Assembly: GCA_034423195.1 (NCBI GenBank)
Contig: DAOUIZ010000066.1
Span: 62,001-126,000 of the forward strand
DNA length: 64,000 bases
From: CATOSK01 sp034423195
Lineage (GTDB): Bacteria; Chloroflexota; Dehalococcoidia; Lucifugimonadales; UBA3495
Reading direction: 5' to 3'
Part shown: positions 24,074-32,755 of the stretch, one piece after another
How the letters are laid out: every line of letters starts with the position of its first letter
Position numbering within the stretch: position 1 is the first letter of the stretch
Program-made: the position numbers and the translations under genes
Notes under the pieces: generated by a model
What the model saw: only the letters and a program-made list of their open reading frames with translations
What the model was told of the DNA's origin: nothing
Databases searched by the model: none

Positions 24074-25527
24074 ATCCCCGGCCGCATCCGGTGCCAGTCC
24101 GTTGCCTGCTCGTAGGCGTGGGCGATGTTCAGGAGATTGGGTTCGGAGAGGTGGGGGCCGATTAGCTGCATCCCCACGGGCAGACCCTCGGAAAAGCCGC
24201 AGGGGACGGATATGCCCGGAAGCCCGGCGATGTTGACGGGAAGGGTGCAAACGTCGATGAGATACATCTGCACCGGGTCGTTGACCTTCTCGCCCTTCTG
24301 GAAGGCGACCACCGGAGACGTGGGCGTGGCTAGGGCGTCCACCTCCCGGAAAACCCGCGCGAAGTCTTCCCTGATGAGTGTCCGCACCTGCTGGGCCTTC
24401 AGGTAGTAAGCGTCGTAGTAGCCCGAGGACAGGGCGTAAGCCCCAAGCATTATTCTACGCTTGACCTCCATGCCAAATCCCCGCTCCCGGGTCTGCTCCA
24501 TAGCCTCCCAAGTGTCGTTGGTGTCCTGGAAGGAGTAACCGTACTTGACGCCGTCATAGCGGGCCAGGTTGGCCGAACACTCGGAAGGGGCGATGATGTA
24601 GTAGCAGGCCAGCGCGTGGGGGGTGGTGGGCAGCGAGACGGGAAACGCGGCCGCGCCCAGAGATTCCAAAACGGCTATGGCATCCCGCACCGCTCCCGAG
24701 ACCCCCGGCTGGGTCCCTTCCCCGAAGTATTCCTCTGGGACGCCGATCCGCATCCCGCGGATATCCCCGGTAAGGGCGGAAACATAGTCCCGGGGCCGGT
24801 CTGGAAGGGTGGTCGCATCCCTTGGGTCGTGGCCGGTCAAGGCTTCCAGGACCAGGGCACAATCGGCGACGCTGCGGGCGATGGGGCCGATCTGGTCCAG
24901 GGATGAGGCGTAGGCGACCAGCCCGTAGCGACTCACGAGGCCGTAGGTGGGCTTCAGCCCCACGACGCCGCACATGGCCGCGGGCTGGCGGATGCTTCCG
25001 CCGGTATCGGAGCCCAGGGCGTAGGGCGCCTCTCCCGACGCCACCGCCACCGCGCCGCCGCCGCTGCTTCCGCCCGGGATGCGGGACAGGTCCCAGGGGT
25101 TGCTGGATGGGAAAAATGCCGAGTTTTCGCAGGACGAACCCATTCCGAACTCGTCCATGTTTCCCTTGCCCAGCAGGACAGCCCCCCGGTCCCGAATCCG
25201 GCGGTAAGCGGTGGCGTCGTAGACCGGAATATAGTCCTCAAGCATCCGGGAAGCGCAGGTGGTGGGGATGCCGGCGGTGCAGATGAGGTCCTTGACCTGA
25301 ACGGGAATGCCGGTCAGTGGATGGCCTTCCCCAGCCGCGATGGCCCGGTCCGCCTGGGCGGAGTGTCCCAGGGCGGTGTCGGCGGTGACGGTTACGAAAG
25401 CCTTGACCCGCTCCTCCACCTCCCGGGTCCGGTCCAGGAACGCCCGGGTGAGTTCGGTCGATGTGATTTCGCGCCGGGCTAAGAGATCATAGGCCTCGCC
25501 GACGCCCAGCTGCCAGAGTTGGGGCAA
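24070..25527 (-). CDS. gatA: Asp/Glu-tRNA amidotransferase subunit A
   Basis: 485 residues, amidase-signature family. It hydrolyses glutamine to supply ammonia for transamidation of Glu-tRNA-Gln or Asp-tRNA-Asn. The Ser-cisSer-Lys triad is visible as Lys79 (VQVKDLI), Ser154 (GGSSGGG) and Ser178 (SDTGGSIRQPA). It follows gatC after 3 bp. gatB is not in the window. Confidence 0.95.
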   Translation of the reverse strand: MPQLWQLGVGEAYDLLARREITSTELTRAFLDRTREVEERVKAFVTVTADTALGHSAQADRAIAAGEGHPLTGIPVQVKDLICTAGIPTTCASRMLEDYIPVYDATAYRRIRDRGAVLLGKGNMDEFGMGSSCENSAFFPSSNPWDLSRIPGGSSGGGAVAVASGEAPYALGSDTGGSIRQPAAMCGVVGLKPTYGLVSRYGLVAYASSLDQIGPIARSVADCALVLEALTGHDPRDATTLPDRPRDYVSALTGDIRGMRIGVPEEYFGEGTQPGVSGAVRDAIAVLESLGAAAFPVSLPTTPHALACYYIIAPSECSANLARYDGVKYGYSFQDTNDTWEAMEQTRERGFGMEVKRRIMLGAYALSSGYYDAYYLKAQQVRTLIREDFARVFREVDALATPTSPVVAFQKGEKVNDPVQMYLIDVCTLPVNIAGLPGISVPCGFSEGLPVGMQLIGPHLSEPNLLNIAHAYEQATDWHRMRPGI

Positions 25528-25530
25528 CGC

Positions 25531-25821
25531 CTACTCCTCCAGCACCGGCTTGACCCGGATGAACTCGCCGTCCGTCACCGGGGCGTTCCGCAGCACGTCC
25601 TCCTGGGGGAGGCATTCCGACGTTTCGTCGTCCCTCAACACGGTCTGCAGGCTTCCGGCGTGGCCGGTGGGCGTGACGCCGGAGGTGTCCAACCCGCGGA
25701 GGACTTCAAACTGGTCGAGAATCTGGCCAAGCTGATCCCGCAGGACTTCAACTTCCGCATCGGTCAGCCCGATGCGGGCCAGCGCGGCAATATGTTCGAC
25801 TTCGGAACGAGGCAGGGGCAT
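25531..25821 (-). CDS. gatC: Asp/Glu-tRNA amidotransferase subunit C
   Basis: 96 residues, the small subunit that wraps around GatA and GatB. The start MPLPRSEVEHIAALARIGLTD and the GGLDTSGVTPTGH-like centre (here RGLDTSGVTPTGH), then LRDDE and EFIRVKPVLE, are diagnostic. Just upstream of gatA in a minus-strand operon. Confidence 0.93.
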   Translation of the reverse strand: MPLPRSEVEHIAALARIGLTDAEVEVLRDQLGQILDQFEVLRGLDTSGVTPTGHAGSLQTVLRDDETSECLPQEDVLRNAPVTDGEFIRVKPVLEE

Positions 25822-25844
25822 GGTTCTCCTCCGGCCGGGCTGGC

Positions 25845-26693
25845 CTAGTTCATCTCCGCGCCGCCGGAAACGCTGATGGACAAGCCGGTAATGTAGTCGG
25901 ACTCCCCGGAAGCCAGGAAGGCGGCCATCCTGGCGATGTCGTCCCCGACGGCGACCCGGCCCAGGGGAACGCGGGTGTTCCGGTCCTGGATCATCATGGC
26001 CCGGTGTTCCTCGGAGGACTGGCCCTGCGGGACCAGGGCGGCGGCGATGAAGTCCACCCGCTCGGTGTCCACCAGGCCGGGGCAGATGGCGTTGACGTTG
26101 ATGCGCTGGGCGGCCAGCTCCTGGGCCAGGGCCTGGGTGAACCCGACGATGGCGAACTTGGAGGCGCAGTAGGCGGCATAGCGGGCAATGCCACGCTTGC
26201 CTGCCCCGGAAGAGATGCTGATTATCTTGCCGGGACCGCCCCGGCCCACCATGTGCCGGGCCACTGCGCGGGAAACGAGATAGGTGCCCCGCACGTTGAC
26301 CCGCATGACCTCGTCGAAGGCGTCTTCCTCCAGTTCCACCACCGGGACCCGGTCCCGGCCGGGACGGGAACCGGCGTTGTTGACGAGGATGTCGATATGA
26401 CCGAAACGTTGCAGCACCTGGTCCACCATGGACTGTACCTGCCCGGAGTCCGACACATCCGAGAAAATACCCAAAGACTGCCGGCCCAAAGCCTCGATTT
26501 CGGCGGTCACGCTGGGCAGTCCCTCCCAGCCGGCTTCCCGGTCTTCGGGCCGGATGGCATCCAGGGAAGCGGTCACGTCGGTGACCACCACGTCCGCCCC
26601 TTCCGACGCCAGGCGGGTGGCAATGGCGCGGCCGATCCCGTTCCTGCCGCCGGCGCCGGTTACGATGGCGACTTTTCCGTCCAGGTTGTACAT
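25845..26693 (-). CDS. Short-chain dehydrogenase/reductase
   Basis: 282 residues of the classical SDR family. Cofactor site TGAGGRNGIGRA, NNAGSRPGRD (NNAG motif), Ser in IISISSGAG, and the YAAYCASK catalytic Tyr/Lys. Ends ITGLSISVSGGAEMN. NADP/NAD-linked oxidation or reduction of an alcohol or ketone; substrate unknown. Position between VOC/MaoC genes and gatC suggests a catabolic operon read through into gatCA. Confidence 0.9.
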   Translation of the reverse strand: MYNLDGKVAIVTGAGGRNGIGRAIATRLASEGADVVVTDVTASLDAIRPEDREAGWEGLPSVTAEIEALGRQSLGIFSDVSDSGQVQSMVDQVLQRFGHIDILVNNAGSRPGRDRVPVVELEEDAFDEVMRVNVRGTYLVSRAVARHMVGRGGPGKIISISSGAGKRGIARYAAYCASKFAIVGFTQALAQELAAQRINVNAICPGLVDTERVDFIAAALVPQGQSSEEHRAMMIQDRNTRVPLGRVAVGDDIARMAAFLASGESDYITGLSISVSGGAEMN

Positions 26694-26745
26694 GATGGCT
26701 CCTTGTCAGAACCTGAGTATCGGATCAGTGGATATCGGCGGCCCT

Positions 26746-27657
26746 TCACGAATACCAGTCGTCGCCGGCCGGAGGCCAGGGGTTTTCCTCAGACAGCACC
26801 TGGGACAACTGAATGAACGCTCCTTTCATGGAAGCGGGGTGCAGCCAGATGGAGTTAAAGCCCAGGTTCACGTAGTTGTCCGTCCTTCGGGAAGTCGTGA
26901 AGCGTATATCCTGGCCCTGCAGGTAAGCATCGGTCGCCAGGGAGTCCCTGATCTCGAAGATGGTCAGGTAGATCCCTTCTCCATATCTCTCGAGGAAACG
27001 GGCGGACGAAGTGTCGGGGCTGGTGGGCTGGGCCAACTCGATGAAGGTCCGCCGGTCATTTAGCGGAAGTACCGCGATCTCCAGGTCGGTGAAGCTGATC
27101 TGGAACCGGCGGGTGGGAGCGATTCCGAACATGGCGCTCCAGCGTTCGATGGCCCGGTCCAGGTCCTTTACCAGAATCGCCGACTGCCTCAGCTGGGTTA
27201 ACCCCTCCGGCGTGGGGGCGGACTGCCAGTCCGGGCCGGCGGGAGGCCAGGGGTTGTCCTGGGCAGCGACCTCAACGATTTCGAGGAAGGCGCCATTGGT
27301 GTCTCCCGGGTGCAGGAAGGCCGAGCGGTAACTCTCGGAGGTAGATTCCGAGGTTACTCGGACGCCCAGAGACCGGAGATGGGGGAGCAATTCATCGTAC
27401 CGGCTGGTCTCGAAAACCAGGAGGTATGGAGCTTCGCCCCGGCGGGAGAGGTAACGAGCGGCGGCTGAGTCTTCCGAAGTGGACTGGAGCAGTTCTATGA
27501 AAGTGCCGTGCCCGGCGGGCATCACAACGCTGGTAAGGGAGTATTCGGGAAGGTCTTCCCTGAATACCGGATTCAGGCCCAGGATACGCTGGTAAAGAGT
27601 TTGGCCCTCGTGGAGGTCCCGGACGAGAAACGCTGCTTGCCGGAGGCGGTCCAACAT
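26746..27657 (-). CDS. Tandem VOC (glyoxalase/dioxygenase superfamily) protein
   Basis: 303 residues with two VOC modules, each starting with a similar line (RLRQAAFLVRDL at residue 4 and QLRQSAILVKDL near 158) and each ending in a FLEIVEVAAQDNPWPPAG or FIQLSQVLSEENPWPPAG segment. The second copy thus repeats the first. VOC pairs form one metal site from both halves in ring-cleavage dioxygenases and epimerases. The substrate is unknown. It lies in a run with hotdog dehydratases and SDR. Confidence 0.82.
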   Translation of the reverse strand: MLDRLRQAAFLVRDLHEGQTLYQRILGLNPVFREDLPEYSLTSVVMPAGHGTFIELLQSTSEDSAAARYLSRRGEAPYLLVFETSRYDELLPHLRSLGVRVTSESTSESYRSAFLHPGDTNGAFLEIVEVAAQDNPWPPAGPDWQSAPTPEGLTQLRQSAILVKDLDRAIERWSAMFGIAPTRRFQISFTDLEIAVLPLNDRRTFIELAQPTSPDTSSARFLERYGEGIYLTIFEIRDSLATDAYLQGQDIRFTTSRRTDNYVNLGFNSIWLHPASMKGAFIQLSQVLSEENPWPPAGDDWYS

Positions 27658-27672
27658 GGCGGTGGGCAGAGT

Positions 27673-28113
27673 TCAGGCGGATTTGCTGGGCAGGCTGACC
27701 AAGGCGGTCCCGCCGACGTAGCGTTCCCCGGCCTCGCCGGTCATCAGGATATCGCACTCCACCAAGTTTTCCCCGTCTTCCTGGCGGGTGTCGGTGACCG
27801 TGGCGGATATATTCAAGGGCTTGTTGTGGGGAACGGGCTGCCGGAACACCACGTCCAGGTCCCGGAGGGCGGCGGGACCCGCCCACTGGGTGAGCAGCTG
27901 GGCCATGAGGGCCATGCTCATCACCCCGGGCAGAATAGGATAGGGCAGCCGGGCCTGCTCGGCGGTGGCGGCATCGGTGAAGCGGTTGGGCATCGGGTTG
28001 CCCCACTGCTCGCAGAAATTGACGACCTCCGGGTCGCTGACAATCTTCTGGAGGGGTCCGATTTCGTCGCCCAAGTCGACGTCTTCAAAGAAAGGGGGTG
28101 CTTGTCGCTCCAT
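27673..28113 (-). CDS. MaoC-like hotdog dehydratase
   Basis: 146 residues, single hotdog fold. FFEDVDLGDEIGPL at the start and PNRFTDAATAEQA then LPGVMSMALMAQLL correspond to the R-specific enoyl-hydratase motif (D..H/N...F.....). The usual catalytic His of the motif seems replaced by Asn (NRFTD), so activity is uncertain. It pairs with the FAS1-like dehydratase gene upstream; together such halves can form a heterodimer. Confidence 0.75.
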   Translation of the reverse strand: MERQAPPFFEDVDLGDEIGPLQKIVSDPEVVNFCEQWGNPMPNRFTDAATAEQARLPYPILPGVMSMALMAQLLTQWAGPAALRDLDVVFRQPVPHNKPLNISATVTDTRQEDGENLVECDILMTGEAGERYVGGTALVSLPSKSA

Positions 28114-28161
28114 GCTATTACGCTCGTCTAAACTCCGGTGCAGTGGCCCGCTCGGTCATGG

Positions 28162-28611
28162 TTACTCCCTGGCCGCGTAGGACTCCTGGACGTCGGCGAC
28201 AACATCGCCGTGCTGGTTGCGGAAAGTGGTCTCCCAGACCGTGAAGACCATGGTGCCGCTTCGTCCCGTCTTCGCGTAGACGTCCTTGAGGTGGGACGAT
28301 GCCGTAAGCTGGTCTCCCGCATAGATGGGAGCGCGGGCCTGTACCCGTTGGCCCGCATGGAACCGGGCACGCCCGAACTTGAGCTGGATATCGGGGAGCT
28401 CGACGTGCCGCACGAAGAGGGTACACAGGGTCGGTGGGGCGACCAGGGCCGGGAAGCCGGCGGCCTCAGCGGCGGCGTCATCGCTGAACACCGGCACGGG
28501 TTCAGCGGTGCTCTCGCTGAAGGCCAGCACCATCTCCCGGGTCACTTCAAAGGGACCGGCCTCGTGTTCAACGCCGTAAAGGGACCGGTTGTAGTCCAAC
28601 TCCATTGTCAT
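28162..28611 (-). CDS. FAS1-like/MaoC N-terminal dehydratase domain protein
   Basis: 149 residues, hotdog fold of the MaoC_dehydrat_N group: VTREMVLAFSESTAE, then FPALVAPPTLCTLF, ARFHAGQRVQARAPIYAGDQL. Typically the non-catalytic half of a two-gene hydratase. It begins 2 bp after the PHP gene stop, so co-translation is likely. Confidence 0.78.
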   Translation of the reverse strand: MTMELDYNRSLYGVEHEAGPFEVTREMVLAFSESTAEPVPVFSDDAAAEAAGFPALVAPPTLCTLFVRHVELPDIQLKFGRARFHAGQRVQARAPIYAGDQLTASSHLKDVYAKTGRSGTMVFTVWETTFRNQHGDVVADVQESYAARE

Positions 28612-28613
28612 AT

Positions 28614-29282
28614 TCAGCGCTCCTGGACGAGTTGGGCAGCGGTGGTTTCCACCCGGACGGGTTCGAATTTACCGGATAGCAACGCCTCAACCAACTGGGC
28701 CTCATTACGGATGTCCGCCTCGAATCTGGTCAGGCAGGATGCCAGGTGACTGGCCAGGTGGGCGTCGCTGCCCCCGGTGCCCAGGTATCCCATGGACTGG
28801 CACAGCTCTTCGGCCCGCTCATTCTCGCCGGCCCGGCTGCCTCCGTTCAGGCGCTCGGCGATGCTAACATCGTCGAATCTCTCACCCTGTTCCATGTAGT
28901 CAACCAGGCCAATGCCGAACCTCCCCGGATGGGCAGGGAAGGCAATTGCCCCGTGGTGCCGTGCCGCTTTCATCAGTTCCCGGGCGTCCAGCCGGACGTC
29001 GGCAAAGTTGATGTCCCGGGTCAACTCGGGGGTGACCCCGTAAACCAGAAAATGGCCGTACCGGGTGTCCAGTTCCGAACCCTTGAGGATGAGGACGTTG
29101 TACTCCTTCGCCAGTTGGGAGTAGTCCTTCCCGGAATCGAACTGGCGGTGCTCCGTCAGGACGAAACCGTCCACAGTGTAGCCCCGCTTGTTCCGCAGAA
29201 CCTGGACCCATTTGACGTATTGTTCAACAGTGGCTCGGGAGTCGTCGGAGGAAACCGAGTGGGAGTGCAGGTCCAGGTACAT
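28614..29282 (-). CDS. PHP-domain metal-dependent hydrolase
   Basis: 222 residues. MYLDLHSHSVSSDDS is the first PHP motif (HxH), VLTEHRQFDSG the second, KGSELDTRYGHFLVYG the third, FPAHPGRFG the fourth, and GTGGSDAHL the last. These His/Asp residues bind two or three metals in phosphoesterases related to the DNA polymerase PHP domain. Substrate unknown. First gene of the minus-strand run down to gatA. Confidence 0.87.
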   Translation of the reverse strand: MYLDLHSHSVSSDDSRATVEQYVKWVQVLRNKRGYTVDGFVLTEHRQFDSGKDYSQLAKEYNVLILKGSELDTRYGHFLVYGVTPELTRDINFADVRLDARELMKAARHHGAIAFPAHPGRFGIGLVDYMEQGERFDDVSIAERLNGGSRAGENERAEELCQSMGYLGTGGSDAHLASHLASCLTRFEADIRNEAQLVEALLSGKFEPVRVETTAAQLVQER

Positions 29283-29555
29283 GGTATCAGTAACGCCTCC
29301 GGTAGTTTCGGCTGAGGGTGAGGACGCAGTTCCAGTGGGCGAAACACCATAATAATGGGTGGACGGTTTTTCTTCAACCGGAACTTCCGCGGCGGCAGCG
29401 TTGCCATTTAGTCCGTCATTGACCGAGGAAGGAGCAACCCCGGGTCTCGTTGCAACCCCGGGGCCCGGCCGACCGTCGGCCCATTGGCCCGAATGAAATG
29501 AGGGAATCGGTGGGTCCTGAGAGGGCCTGGAGGACAGACTTCGTGCTCAAAAAGG

Positions 29556-29630
29556 TGGAGCCGGTGAAGGGAGTCGAACCCTTGACCTACGGTTTACGAA
29601 ACCGTTGCTCTGCCACTGAGCTACACCGGC
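29556..29630 (-). tRNA. tRNA-Thr (anticodon CGT)
   Basis: On the minus strand a full cloverleaf: acceptor GCCGGTG with CACCGGC, D arm GCTC..GAGC, anticodon stem ACGGT/ACCGT with loop TTCGTAA, T arm GTTCGACTC in context, discriminator T and an encoded CCA. Reads ACG codons. Confidence 0.96.
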
Positions 29631-30163
29631 TTTACAGGATTATTGAACACGAGTTGCGGGAGGAAGCCAGTCTCAAGAAGGAACTTGAATCCTTTTTGCT
29701 ACTCTACTTGCCATTCACAGCCCATGCCCCGCGACGCTTGCTCTGACTCCATGCAATTCTACTATACCAGGGAGCACGGCAAACAGGGGTCAAGCGGAGA
29801 CATCATTTGCCGGGTCCCGATGAGAAGCCTGCCCGCCAAGCCTGGCCGAACCGGTCCACTGCGTTACGCCACTCCGTCGGCAGCACGGGAAAGTAGAAGC
29901 ACAAGGATGAATTCAATGCCGGGATGACCCTGCCCTTCCGGCTCGACCGTCAAGACGTGGACCTCTCCGTAGCCGTTCGGCTAAGCGGATGTGCCAGAAT
30001 AGGCGCCCGCTCTCGCATTGACCTTCCCCCCGGGGTGGCCGTGGTCTGGATTCCTGCGCGGGCGGGAATGACGGGAAAGCAACCGGGTACCTCTCGCGCA
30101 CCCTCTTGGCCGATTTCAGTCCCGCAGATTTCGGGTCGCAAACCCCGCAGGTGGTTTCCCGTA
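29631..30163. other. 533-bp intergenic region without a gene
   Basis: No convincing coding frame. At 30045-30074 there is TCTGGATTCC...GGCGGGAATGAC, the ends of the same palindromic repeat family as the copies at 54.6 and 61.9 kb. Minus-strand TATAGT (29761-29766) might belong to a tRNA-Thr promoter. Otherwise nothing recognised. Confidence 0.5.
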
Positions 30164-30379
30164 CTAACCGGCGAAGAAGTCGAAGATGTTGCTGAGCTTG
30201 GAAGTGTCGCCCTTGTAGACTTCGGTGTAGCCGCACTGGTTGCAGGACACGGTGGTGAACTTCTTGTTTTGGACATCGAAGAGCTTGGCGAAGTTGCCGC
30301 CCGTGGCGCGAAACTCATCGGTGGAAAACCCGGTGTGGTTGCACTTGGCGCAGTAGAAAGTGCTCCTGACAGCAGACAT
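30164..30379 (-). CDS. Zinc-ribbon nucleic-acid-binding-like protein
   Basis: 71 residues with CAKC and CNQCGY Cys pairs separated by about 37 residues, the arrangement of the small DUF2082 zinc-ribbon proteins; the C-terminal half YKGDTSKLSNIFDFF is also typical. Probable role in nucleic-acid binding, not proven. ATG follows GGAGGATAAAT. Confidence 0.8.
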   Translation of the reverse strand: MSAVRSTFYCAKCNHTGFSTDEFRATGGNFAKLFDVQNKKFTTVSCNQCGYTEVYKGDTSKLSNIFDFFAG

Positions 30380-30407
30380 ATTTATCCTCCGGCCCCAGCC
30401 GCCCTAA

Positions 30408-30433
30408 AGCATGGAATAGAAGCATGGAATATA
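30408..30433. repeat. Two 13-bp tandem repeats
   Basis: AGCATGGAATA starts at about 30408 and again at 30421, immediately upstream of the zinc-ribbon gene. A possible binding site; nothing more can be said. Confidence 0.5.
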
Positions 30434-30585
30434 GGAATAAGACATAACCAGTATCGCGCGGGCACGGGCAGGGTTGCAAGGGGCCTGGGGGATGGTTCCG
30501 GGGAGTTTGGATGGGCGGCAGGCCGGAAGGCAACGGCCGACCGGGATGCGGTGCTGACGGCCTACCGGAGAGACCGCCCGGGAAG

Positions 30586-30993
30586 TTACGCCGCCGCTTT
30601 CCGATGCGCGTACTCCAGGACCGCGCGGGCCAGGAACCCGGAGCGCGTCTCTCCCTCCCGCCTCGCGGATTCGTCGGTCAACGCCAGGATGGGGGCGGGC
30701 ATGGTGATGTTCACCTGCACCGTCTTGCCGGACACTTTGGACAGGTCCACATCCACCAGGGCCCAGAGACCGTCGTCGTAGTAGGGATCGGCCCGGTGGA
30801 CCTCCCACGGCTGCTGCTCGGGAATGGGCTGGCCATCCATCAACAGAGTTTCAACATGACCCAAAATAGCTTCCTGGGTCATTTCCAGTGCTTCTTCCAG
30901 GGTGTCGCCCGCGGAGAAGCACCCTGGCAGGTCGGGCACGGTTACCCCGTAGCAACTACCCTCGTCTTTGTGAATCACAATCGGGTATCGCAC
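30586..30993 (-). CDS. HicB-family antitoxin-like protein (orphan)
   Basis: 135 residues from GTG 30993 (GGAGG six bases upstream). RYPIVIHKDEGSCYGVTVPDLPGCFSAGDTLEEAL is the HicB partial RNase-H fold, followed by a C-terminal ribbon-helix-helix-like part with ITMPAPILALTDESA. No hicA toxin gene is adjacent on either side, so it may be a solitary regulator. Confidence 0.85.
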   Translation of the reverse strand: MRYPIVIHKDEGSCYGVTVPDLPGCFSAGDTLEEALEMTQEAILGHVETLLMDGQPIPEQQPWEVHRADPYYDDGLWALVDVDLSKVSGKTVQVNITMPAPILALTDESARREGETRSGFLARAVLEYAHRKAAA

Positions 30994-31040
30994 TAGCGCC
31001 TCCTCCAGTCCCACCCGGCCTGCCGAAAGATGCTTTCAAG

Positions 31041-31068
31041 AACGGGGAGACGATACCGCCTCCCCGTT
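31041..31068. terminator. Hairpin between GMC oxidoreductase and hicB
   Basis: AACGGGGAG (31041-31049) pairs with CTCCCCGTT (31060-31068). It lies after the GMC gene stop on the minus strand, but the following sequence is only TCTTG, so termination efficiency is doubtful. Confidence 0.5.
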
Positions 31069-31120
31069 GATTGTTTCCTATGGAACTATCCTGTGGAACC
31101 GTCCTGCAGGCCGAACCCGG

Positions 31121-32671
31121 TTACTTTCCGCTGGTGATGAAATCCGCCACCCTTTCCCCGATGGCCATGGTGGTTACGTTGGTGTTGGCGCGGATGCAGT
31201 CGGGCATGATGGAGGCGTCCACCACCCGCAGTCCTTCCAGCCCGTGGACCTTGCCGTACTGGTCGACGACGGCCATGGGATCGTCGGCGGGGCCCATCTT
31301 GCAGGTGCAGGATATATGCTGGGACGTAGTGACCTCGCGGTTCATCCACGCATCCAGGGCTTCGTCGGACTCCAGGTCGGCGTCAGTGGGGTCCACCCGC
31401 TCCTGGATGATGTCACTGAAGGCCTCGTCCTCGCCCAGGGCGACACAGATGCGGACGGACTCGCGCAGGCGCTTCCGGTCGAACTCCTCCTCCAGGTAGT
31501 GGTACTCGAGGACGGGCTGGTCCGTGGGGTCGGTGGAGGCCAGCTTCAGCTCGCCGGCACCGACGGCGAGGTAGATGCCGGCGGTCATGCGGATGCCCAG
31601 GGGCTGCATCCGGTTGCCGCCCCGGTTGACCCGCTCGGTGGCGAAGGACTGCATGGAGATCTTCATGTCGTTGCGCAGGTCGGATTCTTCGGCGGTGTAA
31701 CGCAGGGTGAGCTGCATCCGGGGCTTGATACCGTCCAGGTCGAAACCTTCCCTGGTGCGCCAGGTGACCCAGACGCCGGGGTGGTCGCGCATGTTCTGGC
31801 CGACGCCGGGCTTGTCGGAGACCACGGGGATGCCCAGGCCACGCAGGTGGTCGGCGGGGCCGACGCCCGACAGCATCAGGATCTGGGGGGAGCCGATAGC
31901 CCCGGCGGACAGAATGATCTCATCCCCTTCGACGACGAATCTTTCGCCGCCGCTCTCCAGCTCGACGCCGGTGGCCCGGTTGCCGTCGAAGACGAGCCGG
32001 TAAACAGTGCAGTTGGGACGGATGGTCAGGTTGAGCCGGTGGCGGGCCTGGTCCAGGTAGCCCAGGGCGGTGCTCATGCGGATGCCGTTGGGGTTGTTCA
32101 GCGGAGTCGGCCCCACCCCCCAGGTCTCGGGGTGGTTGTGGTCGGCGCAGTCCGGGTAGCCGGCGGTCAGGCAGGCCTGGTAGAAGGCTTCCTGGGCGGG
32201 CAGCCAGGTCTCCCGCTTGAAGCGGTGCATCAGGATGGGGCCGTCGCTGCCGTGGAAGTCGTCCCCGCCGAAGTCCGGGTCGGTCTCAATCTTGCGGAAG
32301 AAGGGCAGCAGCTTCTGGAAGGTCCACTCGTCGTTGCCGAAGGACGCCCAGGTGTCGTAGTCCTCGGGGACGCCCCGCAGGAAGACCTGCCCGTTGATAG
32401 CGCTGGAGCCGCCGGTCACCTTGCCCCGTGGGACCATCATCGGGGGCGCGTCCTCGGTGGCCTTTCCGGTGAACTGCCAGTTGTGGTCGCTGGTCATCAC
32501 GTCTGCTTCGGTGGCGTAGCCGAACTTGACTTCCTCAGGGAGGTCTTCAAAGTTGGGATAGTCGGCCCCCGCTTCCAGCAGCAGGACGGAGCAGTTGGGG
32601 TCTTCGGTCAGCCGGGTGGCCAGGATGGATCCGGCCGAACCGGCCCCGATGATTATCTTGTCGTACTTCAT
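31121..32671 (-). CDS. GMC-family FAD oxidoreductase (choline/alcohol dehydrogenase type)
   Basis: 516 residues. FAD site IIIGAGSAGSILATRL with LLLEAG, PRGKVTGGSSAINGQVF (GMC signature 1), GAIGSPQILMLSGVGP (signature 2), and the active-site HISCTCKMG with a final TNVTTMAIGERVADFI. Oxidises an alcohol using FAD; many relatives are called choline dehydrogenase without proof. ATG follows AAGGAGG. Downstream of and probably co-transcribed with the alpha/beta hydrolase. Confidence 0.93.
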   Translation of the reverse strand: MKYDKIIIGAGSAGSILATRLTEDPNCSVLLLEAGADYPNFEDLPEEVKFGYATEADVMTSDHNWQFTGKATEDAPPMMVPRGKVTGGSSAINGQVFLRGVPEDYDTWASFGNDEWTFQKLLPFFRKIETDPDFGGDDFHGSDGPILMHRFKRETWLPAQEAFYQACLTAGYPDCADHNHPETWGVGPTPLNNPNGIRMSTALGYLDQARHRLNLTIRPNCTVYRLVFDGNRATGVELESGGERFVVEGDEIILSAGAIGSPQILMLSGVGPADHLRGLGIPVVSDKPGVGQNMRDHPGVWVTWRTREGFDLDGIKPRMQLTLRYTAEESDLRNDMKISMQSFATERVNRGGNRMQPLGIRMTAGIYLAVGAGELKLASTDPTDQPVLEYHYLEEEFDRKRLRESVRICVALGEDEAFSDIIQERVDPTDADLESDEALDAWMNREVTTSQHISCTCKMGPADDPMAVVDQYGKVHGLEGLRVVDASIMPDCIRANTNVTTMAIGERVADFITSGK

Positions 32672-32755
32672 GGGCCCACCTCCTTATGTGCGATTGCCCC
32701 GGGGCGGTTCACGTCGTCAGCGGCACGCTTGACGAACCCCTGACGTCATCGCCGC

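Noticed and set aside
31067..32743. Plus-strand 558-codon frame over the GMC oxidoreductase
   Set aside because: Entirely antisense to a gene with full GMC signatures; composition (Gly/Val/Asp/His-rich) is typical of shadow frames.
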